DNA of 64,000 nucleotides from Hyphomicrobiales bacterium (GCA_900472485.1 UCII01000001.1:183986-247985); one strand, 5' to 3'. Shown: positions 35,617 to 44,950, numbered from the stretch's first letter. Notes: a model not told the origin generated them from the sequence alone. Numbers and translations are program-made.

Positions 35617-36789
35617 ATGACCAAGAGCAATAATCTCGTCTCCTCCGCCTTGAGGAGTAACATGCAGCGCCGTGACATGCTCAAGCTGATGGGTGCGGGT
35701 GCGGCCGCACTCACCGTCGGCGGACTTTCTGCAACGAGTGCCATGGCTGATGATGCAACGGTTGCATTCTGGGGCACCGCCACGCTCGATATCGGCGACA
35801 AATGGCAGGAATTTACCCGCCAGAGTGGCGTTTCGCCAGAGTTTACCGATAACGGCAATGATGTCGGCCCGGTGGTCGCGCGCCTTGCCGCCGGCAATGC
35901 CAACGACCTCTTTGATGTCGGCGGTTTTCAGGGCGGCGCCGAGCGCGAGCTCGCCAAGCAGGGCCTGATTGCCCCATGGGACGTCTCCAAGATCTCGAAT
36001 TTCGCCGGCATCTGGCAATGGGCCAAGGATATCCCGACCTTGACCTATGAGGGCAAGCAGTACGGCATTCCCACGGTCGTCAACGCTGACTCCATCATCT
36101 ACCGCCCCGACAAGCTCGGCAAGGTCGACAGCTATGGCGTCATCTTCGATCCCAAGTTGAAGGGTCGGGTCGCGATGGAAGATGCGTGGATCAACAGCGC
36201 GATCTTCACCGCCATCTATCTGAAGGAAGCGGAAAACAAGTCGATCAAGGAGCCGGGCAATCTGACGGAATCCGAGCTCGGTCTCGTCATGGAGTTCCTG
36301 ATCAAACACAAGAAGGATGGTCAGTTCCGTACCTTCTGGAACGGCTGGGAACAGGGCGTGCAACTGGTGGCGAACGAAGAAGTCGACGCCATGACCGGCT
36401 GGGAGCCGATCGTCTATGAAGGCCGCAAGCGCGGGCTTCAGGTGGAGTATGCAGCTCCCGTCGAAGGCTACGAAGGCTGGGGCAACAATACGGTGCTGCT
36501 CAAGGGGGCCACGGAGCGCGGCAAGGCCGACGTCGCCCACAAGTTCGTCGATGGCCTGCTTGCTGGCCTCTACGGTTGCGAGCTGGGCAAGGCGCGCGGC
36601 TATCTCGTGCCGACCGACAACAACCTCGCCTACGCCAAGGCCCATCCGGATGAATACAAGGCCGATGATGTCGCCAAGCTTGCCGACCATGTGAAGGCCA
36701 AGTTCTCCGGAAAGGTCTACTGGCAGAATTGCCGCCCGGACAATTTCCAACTCTACGAGGAGTGGTGGCAGAAGCTGCGCAACGCCTGA
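35617..36789 (+). CDS. Periplasmic solute-binding protein, PotD-like
   Basis: A 390-aa binding protein with a twin-arginine-style leader (MQRRDMLKLMGAGAAALT, cleavage after SAMA near residue 45). The mature part has the PotD/spermidine-type periplasmic fold: VNADSIIYRPDKLG, NGWEQGVQLVANEEVDAMTGWEP and VEGYEGWGNNTVL line the usual ligand cleft. ATG 35617 has AAGGGAA; an ATG at 35596 is also possible. It sits between ATPase and permeases and is followed by a strong hairpin that may raise its mRNA level. The ligand is unknown. Confidence 0.9.
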   Translation: MTKSNNLVSSALRSNMQRRDMLKLMGAGAAALTVGGLSATSAMADDATVAFWGTATLDIGDKWQEFTRQSGVSPEFTDNGNDVGPVVARLAAGNANDLFDVGGFQGGAERELAKQGLIAPWDVSKISNFAGIWQWAKDIPTLTYEGKQYGIPTVVNADSIIYRPDKLGKVDSYGVIFDPKLKGRVAMEDAWINSAIFTAIYLKEAENKSIKEPGNLTESELGLVMEFLIKHKKDGQFRTFWNGWEQGVQLVANEEVDAMTGWEPIVYEGRKRGLQVEYAAPVEGYEGWGNNTVLLKGATERGKADVAHKFVDGLLAGLYGCELGKARGYLVPTDNNLAYAKAHPDEYKADDVAKLADHVKAKFSGKVYWQNCRPDNFQLYEEWWQKLRNA

Positions 36790-36804
36790 TTTGAAGTGAT
36801 GGAC

Positions 36805-36842
36805 CGGGGCTGGCGCATCTGTCGAGGGACAGGCCGGCCCCG
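36805..36842 (+). promoter_or_regulatory. Intra-operon hairpin after the solute-binding-protein gene
   Basis: A 10-bp stem CGGGGCTGGC / GCCGGCCCCG (36805-36814, 36833-36842, one wobble) encloses a 5-bp inner stem CTGTC/GACAG. It lies 15 bp after the binding-protein stop and before the permeases. Such hairpins typically stabilise the upstream message so that binding protein exceeds permease. Confidence 0.65.
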
Positions 36843-36883
36843 AGCCGATGGGATCAACGCCGAGAGAGAAGGAGGATTAGACC

Positions 36884-37738
36884 ATGAAGACACCAGTTCT
36901 GTTGCTGACCGCTCCGCTCGCGGCGATCATCGTGCTTGGCCTTGCGCCACTTGTTCTTGTCGTGGTCTGGAGTTTCTGCGCCTGGGATTCCGCCACCTAC
37001 TGGATCAAGCCGGAATTCAGCCTCGCCGCTTACGGCGCGATTCTGGAGGCCGGGCGCTGGAGCGTGTTCCTGTCCACCCTTGGCAAGGCGTTCCTGACGT
37101 CCGCTATCTGCCTCGTCATTGCCTATCCCACCGCCTATGCAATGTATTTTCTGGCTGGGCGCACTTTGTCTGTCGTGCTTGCGGCCCTGCTTACGATCCC
37201 GTTTTTCACGTCCTATCTCATTCGCTCCTTCTCCTGGCGGCTGCTTCTCGGCCGCACAGGCGTCATCAACACGCTTCTGCAGCAGGCCGGCATCACGGAG
37301 ACGCCGCTCGACTGGCTGCTGTTCAGCGATTTCGCCGTCATCGTCGGACTGGTCGCCTCCTACCTGCCGTTCGCAACCTTCCCCATCCTGCTCTCCATGC
37401 GCCGCGTCGATCCGATCGCGCTGGCGGCATCGCGCGATCTCGGCGCCGGGTTCTGGACGATGGTCCGCACCGTGCTGCTGCCGTTGACCTATTCCGGCGT
37501 CTTCGCCGGCTTCCTGTTCGTCTTCGTCATGGTTGCCGGCTCCTCGACGGAGGTGCAGATGCTCGGCGGTGCCGGCGCTTCAATCGTCTCGGTGATGATC
37601 AACGACGTCATGCGCGTCGCCAATTTTCCGCTCGCCTTTGCGATTTCGACGCTGATGCTCGTCATCGTCTTTGGGCTGGTGCTGATCGGGGATGCCCTAT
37701 TCGGCCTCTCCTCGCTATTCGAGGAGCGAGACCAATGA
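36884..37738 (+). CDS. ABC importer permease, PotB-like
   Basis: A 284-aa inner-membrane permease with about six TMs. The EAA loop that contacts the ATPase is visible as ALAASRDLGAGFWTMVRTVLLPL. SYLIRSFSWRLLLGRTG is typical of the PotB group. AAGGAGG precedes ATG 36884. Its end overlaps the second permease as ATGA. Together they form the membrane channel of the hyuBA-linked importer. Confidence 0.92.
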   Translation: MKTPVLLLTAPLAAIIVLGLAPLVLVVVWSFCAWDSATYWIKPEFSLAAYGAILEAGRWSVFLSTLGKAFLTSAICLVIAYPTAYAMYFLAGRTLSVVLAALLTIPFFTSYLIRSFSWRLLLGRTGVINTLLQQAGITETPLDWLLFSDFAVIVGLVASYLPFATFPILLSMRRVDPIALAASRDLGAGFWTMVRTVLLPLTYSGVFAGFLFVFVMVAGSSTEVQMLGGAGASIVSVMINDVMRVANFPLAFAISTLMLVIVFGLVLIGDALFGLSSLFEERDQ

Positions 37739-38535
37739 TCGTTAGGGAAGGAGCAACCCCGCGCATCGTCATCTGGGCGCTGACCATCTTCGGCCTCATG
37801 GTGATCTATGCGCCGCCGCTTTATCTGCTTGGTGTCTCGTTCAATCCGGCGCTGCAGCCGGGGCTGCCGCACTTTTCCGACATCACCCTGAAATGGTACC
37901 TCGCACTCGGCTCGGAAAGCGCACTGGTCGCCGCGCTCAGCCAGTCGATCGTCATCGCGCTTGCGACGGCTGTCGTTGCAACGCTGCTGTCGCTCGGCGC
38001 GGCGCTAGCGCATCGCGAGCTTCATCGTGGACGCAGCCTGTGGTTTTTGACTGTGCTGTTGCCAATGTTCGTACCGGGGGTTATCCAGGGGCTGGCGCTA
38101 TCGACGGTCATCAGCCGTGCCGGCGTGAAGGCATCGGCCTTGACCGTCATTGCCGGCCATCTTCTATGGGCGATGCCCTTCGCCTTCGTCGTCATTCTGA
38201 CGAGCTTTGCCGCGGTCAAGCGGACCTATTTGATGGCGGCGGACGATCTCGGTGCCGGACGCTTCCGGCAGTTCTGGGATATTACCCTGCCATTGATCCG
38301 GCCCGGCCTCGTCAGCGCCTTCATCTTTTCGTTCCTGCTATCCCTCAACGAATTCACGCGCGCCTTCTATCTGGCAGGCCGCCAGAACACCTTGCCGGTC
38401 GTGCTGTTCGGCAAGATGAATGCCGGCGCGTCGCCGACGATCTATGCGATGTCGGGCGCAATCTTCCTTGTTTCCAGCGTTTGCGTGGTGGCTGTGGCCC
38501 TGCGTTCGCTGCTCATGCAACGCCGTGTGGGGTGA
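37735..38535 (+). CDS. ABC importer permease, PotC-like
   Basis: A 266-aa permease with about six TMs and the EAA loop YLMAADDLGAGRFRQFWDITLPL. FLLSLNEFTRAFYLAG matches the PotC group, where this region lines the channel exit. It is coupled to the PotB-like gene. The frame is open far upstream (to 36796) but that part only shadows the first permease. It is the last clear gene of the hyuBA-importer operon. Confidence 0.92.
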   Translation: MIVREGATPRIVIWALTIFGLMVIYAPPLYLLGVSFNPALQPGLPHFSDITLKWYLALGSESALVAALSQSIVIALATAVVATLLSLGAALAHRELHRGRSLWFLTVLLPMFVPGVIQGLALSTVISRAGVKASALTVIAGHLLWAMPFAFVVILTSFAAVKRTYLMAADDLGAGRFRQFWDITLPLIRPGLVSAFIFSFLLSLNEFTRAFYLAGRQNTLPVVLFGKMNAGASPTIYAMSGAIFLVSSVCVVAVALRSLLMQRRVG

Positions 38536-38608
38536 TCGATATGCAAAATGGACTGACGAGTCGCAAGTTCTGCCCGCCCTTAGACCTCCATCAACGGGAG
38601 TATAGAGG

Positions 38609-38818
38609 ATGAAACAGGAGTCGAAACTGATGGCGCTGATCCGCGCTGGAAAGAGGCAAGAGGCGCTTGACATGGTCGAGCGGCTGAAAGCGGCGACGCA
38701 ATTACCGCCGACGTCTATCAAGGTGGATCGGACAGGTGCCGTCACCTATTACAAAGGAAACCGCCGTTTCGTGAGAAACATCCAGGGCGGCTGGGATCTG
38801 GTGCCGAAGAAAAAGTAG
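38609..38818 (+). CDS. Small basic hypothetical protein
   Basis: A 69-aa protein with 15 Lys/Arg residues: an amphipathic helix (LMALIRAGKRQEALDMVERL) followed by a strand-rich part ending VPKKK. It could bind nucleic acid or a protein partner, but no family is recognised. ATG 38609 has TAGAGG upstream. It lies 73 bp after the PotC-like gene and may be a last operon member. Confidence 0.5.
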   Translation: MKQESKLMALIRAGKRQEALDMVERLKAATQLPPTSIKVDRTGAVTYYKGNRRFVRNIQGGWDLVPKKK

Positions 38819-39147
38819 ATGTCTGCTGCCGATCTGGGCAGCGATCAGGCCGGCGCTTTCGAATGCGTGGCGCGGGCTAGAGGCAGCGGTTGGAAAGGAA
38901 GGATTTCCATCGACTGCAAATAGAAGGGGATGGCGCCGATATTGGGTTTGGCAAGCTTCTCATGCCCGGGATTTCGCCAAGAAAGTTATTCCCCAGTGGA
39001 ATGGTGGTTTTATCAAGTATTCGATATTTTTAAGATATAAATAATATTAGAAAGTATCTTATTTAGAAATATAAAATTAACGCCCGAAGCCTAAGGTCTC
39101 CTCGACTGTCATCGCGCAGATGAAGGTCGATTGAAGGAGACAGGACC
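38819..39147. promoter_or_regulatory. Intergenic region with AT-rich promoter patch for tadE/tadG
   Basis: The stretch 39010-39080 is almost pure A/T in a GC-rich window and lies just ahead of the tadE-like gene, which has a good GAAGGAGA ribosome site. It is the likely promoter. Nothing coding is seen in these 329 bp. Confidence 0.4.
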
Positions 39148-39570
39148 ATGTATCGTGTTTCTCATTTCAACAGGGAGAAGGAGGGCGCCGCAGCAGTCGA
39201 ATTCGCTCTCATCGCGCCGCTTTTTTTCCTTCTGCTTCTCACGCTGGTTGCCTTTGCCATCTATCTTACCGCCGCTCATTCGCTGCAGCAATTGACGGCC
39301 GATGCTGCCCGCACGGCGATCGCCGGGTTGTCGGCGGACGAGCGAAGCCAGCTGGTTCGAAGCTTCGTCTCCAATTCGACGATCAATGACGCTTTCATCG
39401 ACAAGAGCAAATTGACGATAACCGTCGCCACCGACCCGACCAATGTCAATCAATTCACGGTCAGCGCCAGCTATGACGCGTCGGATCTTCCGATCTGGAA
39501 CCTCTATACCTTTGCGATGCCGGATCAAACTATCCGCCGCTATTCGACCATTCGTCTCGGAGGTCTCTGA
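39148..39570 (+). CDS. TadE-like pilus assembly protein
   Basis: A 140-aa protein with a type IV prepilin-like start: basic tail, then G-AAAVEFALIAPLFFLLLLTLVAF with the hallmark Glu at residue 18 and a single TM (19-42), followed by a periplasmic domain. TadE pseudopilins belong to Flp/tight-adherence pilus systems. No prepilin peptidase or Tad motor genes lie nearby, so it may serve a remote system. It overlaps the tadG-like gene (TGATG). Confidence 0.87.
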   Translation: MYRVSHFNREKEGAAAVEFALIAPLFFLLLLTLVAFAIYLTAAHSLQQLTADAARTAIAGLSADERSQLVRSFVSNSTINDAFIDKSKLTITVATDPTNVNQFTVSASYDASDLPIWNLYTFAMPDQTIRRYSTIRLGGL

Positions 39571-41306
39571 TGCAACGGCTTCTCGGTCGGCTCGCCTCTC
39601 TGCGGGACAGGCGAGGAAACGTCGCCGTCACGACTGCGCTGGTCTCGCCCCTCATCCTCTATTGCCTTGGCCTCGGCATCGATTATGGCATGATGACCCT
39701 GCAGCAACGGCGTCTGCAGCAGTTGAGCGACATTGGGGCGATATCGGCTGCTTCCGATATCGCAAATGCGCAGACTGCGCTTTTGAACAATCTCCGGAGC
39801 AATGGCACGACCGCAGCGGTTGCCTCCGGCAGCAACTATATGACGAGCAACGGGCTCGTCAACGCAGCCACGGCCAATTCCGGTCAATATGAGACCGTGG
39901 CCAATCTGGTCCTCGGCACCTACACGGCGGACACATCGATCCCGCTTGCAAACCGCTTCTCCTCTACGGGAACCTCGCCATATGATTCCGTCAAGGTGAC
40001 ACTGACCCAAAAGGCAGTGATGCCTTTCGCTTCCGCCTTTGCCACGCCGCCGACGCTCAGCGCGACAGGCACCGCGTCCAGCGAGCGTCTGGCTGCCTTT
40101 TCGGTGGGATCGCGGCTTGCGAGCCTCAACGGCGGTATCCTGAACCAGCTCCTCGGCACGTTGCTGGGAACGCAGATCTCCCTAAAGGTCGCGGACTATC
40201 AGTCGCTTATAAGCGCGAATGTCAATCTTCTGAGCTTTCTCAACCTCCTGGCGACGGATCTCAAGCTTACCGGCGTGAGCTATAACCAGCTTCTGGCAAC
40301 TGACGTCACCTACGACAAGATTCTCGGTGCTCTTGGCAAGTCGACCAATCTTTCGGCTGGAGTCGTCACCCTCATCAATAATCTCGGCAAGACGCTCGGC
40401 ACGACGAAACTGACCGTCAAGCTGCAGGATATCGTGAACCTTGGTCCTTTAGGGAGCAATATCGTCGGCACTTCCCCCAATCTGACGGCCACTATGAATG
40501 TGCTGGATCTAATTTCAGCGACCGCAATGGCGGCCAACCAGCAAAAGCAGATCGCACTCGATCTCGGAGCCGCATTACCGGGCGTTGCGACGGCAAAGCT
40601 GACGCTGGCGATCGGGGAAATGTCTCAGCAGACGCCGGCCCTTGCGGTGGGCGCCCCGGGCACGATTGTTCGCACGCCGCAGGTTCGTGCCGCGCTAGAA
40701 GTCGCCGTCACCGGCCTGTCGCTGATCGCCGGGCTGAAGCTCAGAGTTCCGCTCTATATCGAGCTTGCTTCCGCGGAAGCCAAGCTTGCCTCGATCACCT
40801 GTGTCGGTGGCTCCATGCCGAACGCGGTCGTCGGGATAGACGCGGTTCCCGGTGTTGCCGAGGTAGATCTTGGCGACGTCAATACGTCTGCTTTCGTAAA
40901 CTTCGGCTCCGAGCCGCGAGTAACGCCGGCTGCGATCATCGATTCCCTTCTTCTCAAGGTGATCGCGAGTGCGCAGGTCGATATCGCCAATATGAGCCCG
41001 ACACGATTGAACTTTCAGCCTTCGGAGATCTCGGCAGGTACGATCAAGACGGTTTCAACGAGTACCGTCCTGACGTCCACGGTCTCATCGCTCCTGAAAA
41101 ACGCGACCATCACCATCCAATTGCTCATCTTGACCATTGGAACGCCGTCGGGGGTGCTTTCGGCCGTTGCCGATACGCTATCGGTCGTGACCGCGCCGCT
41201 CGATCAGGTTCTGTACGGCCTGCTTGGCCTGCTCGGTCTTGGTATCGGACAAGCCGACGTGAGCGTTACCGACGCAAGATGCACGCAGCCTGTGCTGGTA
41301 CAGTAA
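39570..41306 (+). CDS. TadG-like protein
   Basis: A 578-aa protein whose start (RRGNVAVTTALVSPLILYCLGLGIDYG) is the TadG/Flp N-terminal TM motif (~17-40). The rest is extracytoplasmic, rich in Ser/Thr/Leu/Ala with beta-type alternation (for example LLGTLLGTQISLKVADYQSL), and lacks a clear von Willebrand MIDAS motif. It probably sits in the periplasm or at the surface with TadE. Coupled translation with tadE supports a joint role in Flp-type pili or adhesion. Confidence 0.83.
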   Translation: MQRLLGRLASLRDRRGNVAVTTALVSPLILYCLGLGIDYGMMTLQQRRLQQLSDIGAISAASDIANAQTALLNNLRSNGTTAAVASGSNYMTSNGLVNAATANSGQYETVANLVLGTYTADTSIPLANRFSSTGTSPYDSVKVTLTQKAVMPFASAFATPPTLSATGTASSERLAAFSVGSRLASLNGGILNQLLGTLLGTQISLKVADYQSLISANVNLLSFLNLLATDLKLTGVSYNQLLATDVTYDKILGALGKSTNLSAGVVTLINNLGKTLGTTKLTVKLQDIVNLGPLGSNIVGTSPNLTATMNVLDLISATAMAANQQKQIALDLGAALPGVATAKLTLAIGEMSQQTPALAVGAPGTIVRTPQVRAALEVAVTGLSLIAGLKLRVPLYIELASAEAKLASITCVGGSMPNAVVGIDAVPGVAEVDLGDVNTSAFVNFGSEPRVTPAAIIDSLLLKVIASAQVDIANMSPTRLNFQPSEISAGTIKTVSTSTVLTSTVSSLLKNATITIQLLILTIGTPSGVLSAVADTLSVVTAPLDQVLYGLLGLLGLGIGQADVSVTDARCTQPVLVQ

Positions 41307-41364
41307 TGGCCTCCTTGAGATCCCATGTAGTCGAGCGAGAAAGCCGGGTTGCCGACCAATCGGA

Positions 41365-42273
41365 TCAGGAGTTCGTACCCGGCAGGCTGTAGGCCTGCTG
41401 GAAATAACGCCTGAAGGCGAGCATGGGCTGACTGAATTCGACATTGGCGCGCCAGGCCAGCCCCACATCCATGGGCGGAACCGGATCCTGAATGTTCACG
41501 GTCTCGATGCGCCGCCCCTCGAGTGACCAAGGGCGATGCACCATGTCCGACAAGATTGCGACGCCGAGGCCGTTGGCCACCATCGATCGCACTGCTTCGA
41601 TCGAACTGGTCCGCAACAGAACTTTCGGCTGATAGGGGCTTCGGCTCCAGTATCGCAGCGAAGAATGGGCTGCTTCATCCACCGTCAGCATGATGTAGGG
41701 TTCTTCGGCGATCTCACGCAGGCCGATGCCGTCGCGCCGTTGCAGGTCGTGGCCGGCCGGCAGCCAGAGTCGCCTGACCGAACTTAGAAGCGTTTCGGTC
41801 ATCAGCATCGGATTGAGGATGTTGGAAGTCAGCAAGACCGAGATGTCGTAGCGATTGCTCAGCAAGCCTTCCTCGATCGACTCGCGATTGACTTCGTAGA
41901 GCTGGATTTTCAGCTTCGGATAGAGGCGGCGGATACGCTCGATATGCATCGGCAGGAAATAGCCGATGACGGTATAGGTCGCTGCGACGACGAGTTCGCC
42001 TTCGATGTCGCTGCTGACGAGGTTGAGATGGGTCGCCTCGTCTACCTTGGCCAGAATTTCGTAGGCATGGGACAGGAATTGCCGGCCTGCCGTGGTCAGG
42101 TCCATGCCCTGTGGCGTACGGTTGAACAGAGAGACGCCAACAGTAAGTTCGAGATCCTTGATCGCCGCAGTGACGGCAGATTGCGAGATCGACAGGCTGA
42201 CGGCCGCATGCGAGATCTGTCCATATTCCGCCGTTGCGATGAAGTAGCGAAGCTGCCGCAGGCTCAAGCTCAT
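41365..42273 (-). CDS. LysR-family transcriptional regulator
   Basis: A 302-aa regulator. The N-terminal HTH (residues ~3-60) reads LRQLRYFIATAEYGQISHAA then SISQSAVTAAIKDLE and LFNRTPQGMDLTTAG. The periplasmic-binding-like effector domain spans ~90-290. A GGAAG site precedes ATG 42273. It is divergent from pxpA with 259 bp between, rich in inverted repeats, so it most likely controls the pxp/acc operon in response to a pathway metabolite. Confidence 0.92.
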   Translation of the reverse strand: MSLSLRQLRYFIATAEYGQISHAAVSLSISQSAVTAAIKDLELTVGVSLFNRTPQGMDLTTAGRQFLSHAYEILAKVDEATHLNLVSSDIEGELVVAATYTVIGYFLPMHIERIRRLYPKLKIQLYEVNRESIEEGLLSNRYDISVLLTSNILNPMLMTETLLSSVRRLWLPAGHDLQRRDGIGLREIAEEPYIMLTVDEAAHSSLRYWSRSPYQPKVLLRTSSIEAVRSMVANGLGVAILSDMVHRPWSLEGRRIETVNIQDPVPPMDVGLAWRANVEFSQPMLAFRRYFQQAYSLPGTNS

Positions 42274-42292
42274 GATGTTCTTCCTATCTATT

Positions 42293-42320
42293 TATCTGAA
42301 AATATCTGCTGCGATTCAGA
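42293..42320. promoter_or_regulatory. Possible LysR operator near the lysR start
   Basis: ATCTGAA and TTCAGAT halves separated by ~14 bases lie ~20-45 bp upstream of the lysR ATG. The position fits an autoregulatory LysR site; evidence is the symmetry alone. Confidence 0.35.
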
Positions 42321-42442
42321 TTTCATGGATCTAAAACGAGCTGATTTTCGACAAAAGCGTGCGCAATTTTGATATATAATTGATATTGCAAGATATTTTC
42401 TGACGCAATTTTAAGCATAGGTATCATTTTATCAGATATCGT

Positions 42443-42470
42443 GCCTTTGAAAATTGTATTTTTCAAAGGC
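42443..42470. promoter_or_regulatory. 11-bp perfect inverted repeat upstream of pxpA
   Basis: GCCTTTGAAAA (42443-42453) and its exact reverse complement (42460-42470) are separated by 6 bases, 63 bp before the pxpA start. As DNA it could be an operator; as RNA it would form a leader hairpin. No T-run follows, so an intrinsic terminator is unlikely. Confidence 0.55.
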
Positions 42471-42532
42471 GACCTTTGTCTCTAGCGTTTACATATCGGT
42501 CCCGATCGGGGCGCAGGTGCGAGGGAAGGCAT

Positions 42533-43339
42533 TTGAAGGAAGCTGTCGATATCAATTGCGACATGGGGGAGGCCTTCGGCCGATGGCGGATCGGCGATAC
42601 GCATGACGAGGAGCTTATCGCGCTCATCAGTTCGGCCAATATTGCCACCGGTTTTCACGCCGGCGATCCCAATCTGATGGATGAGACCGTGCGGTTGGCA
42701 GCTGCCCACGGCGTCGGCGTCGGGGCTCATCCCGGCTATAACGATCTCCAGGGCTTCGGACGACGCAAGATCAACGGAACCAGCCGCGAGATCGTCAACG
42801 ATCTGATCTATCAGGTCGGTGCGTTACGGGAGTTCGCCAGGCGCCATGGCGTGCCCGTCCAGCATGTAAAGCCGCATGGTGCTCTCTATATGGAACTGGC
42901 GGCGAACGCCGATCTCTCGCAGATCTTCATACAATATATGCGCACCGTGGCACCGAACATGTTCGTCTTCTGCATGGACGGGTCCGCCACTTGCCTTGCC
43001 GCCGAGGAAGCGGGCCAGCCTGTCGTGCGCGAATTCTACGCCGATCGTGACTACGGCGATACGGGCTGGATCGTCTTTACCAGGGATGCCGGTCGCCCCG
43101 ATCCCAAGGCAATTGCCCGCAAGGTCGTGAGAGCCTGCACCGAAGGCGTCGTTCGCACCGTCAACGGTGGGGATGTCCCCATCGCCTTCGATTCCATCTG
43201 TTTTCATTCCGATACTTTGGGTGCCCTCGATATCGTGCGCCAGATGCGCGAAGCCCTCATTGCCGAGGGTATCAGGATTACACCCGTTTCACAGATTTTG
43301 AACAACGACGCAGCGCGGAGGTTCCATGAGCAAGCTTGA
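42533..43339 (+). CDS. pxpA: 5-oxoprolinase subunit A (LamB/YcsF family)
   Basis: A 268-aa cytoplasmic protein of the YcsF family. With PxpB and PxpC it makes the prokaryotic ATP-dependent 5-oxoprolinase. Conserved parts are [44 protein letters not shown] and [13 protein letters not shown] with the metal-type Asp/His residues. I start it at TTG 42533 after GAGGGAAGG; upstream in-frame codons to 42476 look non-coding. It heads a five-gene overlapping operon with accB, accC, pxpB and pxpC. Confidence 0.93.
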   Translation: MKEAVDINCDMGEAFGRWRIGDTHDEELIALISSANIATGFHAGDPNLMDETVRLAAAHGVGVGAHPGYNDLQGFGRRKINGTSREIVNDLIYQVGALREFARRHGVPVQHVKPHGALYMELAANADLSQIFIQYMRTVAPNMFVFCMDGSATCLAAEEAGQPVVREFYADRDYGDTGWIVFTRDAGRPDPKAIARKVVRACTEGVVRTVNGGDVPIAFDSICFHSDTLGALDIVRQMREALIAEGIRITPVSQILNNDAARRFHEQA

Positions 43340-43568
43340 GATCAGATCACCCCTTCCGGGAACCTTTTACCGGGCTTCTTCTCCGGACACGCCTCCCTTC
43401 AAGGCTGATGGCGATGCCGTTGCCGCCGGTGATACGATCGGCCTTATCGAAGTCATGAAAACCTTCCAGCAGATCCCGGCCGGGCTCGACGGCAAGAACA
43501 TCACCTTCCTCGTCGACAATGAAGAGCCCGTCATGGCCGGACAAATCATCGCGGAGGTGGACCCATGA
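43326..43568 (+). CDS. accB: Biotin carboxyl carrier protein, AccB-like (short form)
   Basis: An 80-aa biotinyl domain protein. The biotin-accepting lysine is Lys45 in [10 protein letters not shown]. It lacks the N-terminal Pro/Ala arm of housekeeping AccB (usually ~150 aa), so it is a pathway-specific carrier. ATG 43326 lies inside the end of pxpA behind GGAGG, and its end overlaps accC. It should carry carboxybiotin from AccC to the PxpBC-type carboxyltransferase-like subunits. Confidence 0.92.
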   Translation: MSKLEIRSPLPGTFYRASSPDTPPFKADGDAVAAGDTIGLIEVMKTFQQIPAGLDGKNITFLVDNEEPVMAGQIIAEVDP

Positions 43569-44950
43569 CGATCCGCTCGGTTCTGATCGCCAATCGCGGC
43601 GAAATCGCCGTCAGGATCATAAAGGCCGCCAAAGCGCTCGGCATTCGCACCGTGCAGGTCCATAGCGCTGCGGATGCCGATATGCTGGCGGTTAAACTGG
43701 CGGACGCGGCGATCAATATCGGCTCGCCGGCCCCGAAGAAATCCTACCTGAATATCGAAGCCATCATCGCGGCTGCGCAGGCTGCTGGTGTCGATGCCGT
43801 CCATCCGGGATATGGGTTTCTGTCGGAGAATGGAGATTTCGCCGATGCCGTCGAGGCGGCGGGCATGATTTTCATCGGGCCAAGCGGCGAGGCGATCCGG
43901 CTGCTCGGTGACAAGGTGGCAGCCCGCGAGATTGCGAAACGGGCCGGCGTTCCGACAGTACCGGGAAGTGATGGTCGCGTGGCGGATATTGCGGCTGCAG
44001 AGGCGATTGCCGAGCGCACCGGTTTTCCCGTCATGATCAAAGCCGCAGCCGGTGGCGGCGGGCGCGGCATCCGCATCGTCCACTCGCTGGCCGAGCTCTG
44101 GGAGCAGTTCCCGCTTGCCTCGGCGGAGGCGGCCGCCGCTTTCGGCGATGGCGGCCTCTACATGGAGAAGGTCATCACCCGAGCCCGCCATATCGAGGTG
44201 CAGATTTTCGGCGACGGGCGGAATTTCGTGCATTGTTTCGAACGCGAATGCTCGCTGCAGCGCCGCCGCCAGAAGGTGTGGGAGGAAGCGCAGGCTTTTC
44301 TGCTTCCCGATGAGATCAGGCAGCGCCTCTGCGCCAGCGCCGTCGCGCTTGCGGCGGAAGTCGGTTATCGCGGCGCAGGCACGGTCGAATATCTCTACAA
44401 CGAGGATAGCAGGCAGTTCTATTTCATCGAAGTGAACACGCGCATCCAGGTCGAACACCCGATAACCGAAATGATTACCGGCATCGATCTGGTGCAGGAG
44501 ATGTTCAAGGTGGCCGGCGGCGCTCCCCTGTCGCTGTCGCAATCCGATATTCGGACGCGCGGCCATGCCATCGAGTGCCGGATCAATGCCGAAGATCCGG
44601 CCAGGGGCTTCACGCCGGCACCGGGCACCGTGACGCGGCTTTCCGTTCCGGAGGGCGAGGGCATCCGCTTCGATACGCTGCTTTATGCCGGTTATACCGT
44701 GCCGCCCTTCTATGACTCCCTGCTCGGCAAGCTGATCGTCTGGGCCGAGGATCGCGATACCTGCCTGGATAGGTTGGCAAGCGCTCTTTCCAATCTGACG
44801 ATCGAAGGCCTGCGGACGACGATCCCGCTGCACCTGGCGCTCGCGCGCGACTCATCCGTGCGCAAGGGCGCATTCCACACGCGTTTTCTCGAATCCTGGC
44901 TGGAGACCGATTTTGCCGCGGTTGACGGCGTATCGGCGGAGGTTGCCTAA
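43565..44950 (+). CDS. accC: Biotin carboxylase, AccC-like
   Basis: A 461-aa ATP-grasp enzyme that carboxylates biotin with bicarbonate and ATP. It has the N-terminal LIANRGEIAVRII, HPGYGFLSEN, ATP loop IKAAAGGGGRGIRI, and the catalytic EVNTRIQVEHP. The length equals that of housekeeping AccC (~450 aa). It is embedded in the pxp operon, so it is probably a dedicated paralogue. The stop and the pxpB start share TAATG. Confidence 0.93.
   Translation: MTIRSVLIANRGEIAVRIIKAAKALGIRTVQVHSAADADMLAVKLADAAINIGSPAPKKSYLNIEAIIAAAQAAGVDAVHPGYGFLSENGDFADAVEAAGMIFIGPSGEAIRLLGDKVAAREIAKRAGVPTVPGSDGRVADIAAAEAIAERTGFPVMIKAAAGGGGRGIRIVHSLAELWEQFPLASAEAAAAFGDGGLYMEKVITRARHIEVQIFGDGRNFVHCFERECSLQRRRQKVWEEAQAFLLPDEIRQRLCASAVALAAEVGYRGAGTVEYLYNEDSRQFYFIEVNTRIQVEHPITEMITGIDLVQEMFKVAGGAPLSLSQSDIRTRGHAIECRINAEDPARGFTPAPGTVTRLSVPEGEGIRFDTLLYAGYTVPPFYDSLLGKLIVWAEDRDTCLDRLASALSNLTIEGLRTTIPLHLALARDSSVRKGAFHTRFLESWLETDFAAVDGVSAEVA

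Noticed and set aside
36796..37734. Long N-terminal extension of the PotC-like permease (start at 36796)
   Set aside because: The extension is an Arg-rich shadow of the PotB-like gene; the ATGA overlap at 37735 gives the true start.
43367..44833. 488-aa minus-strand open frame
   Set aside because: Antisense to accB and accC, which have complete catalytic motifs.
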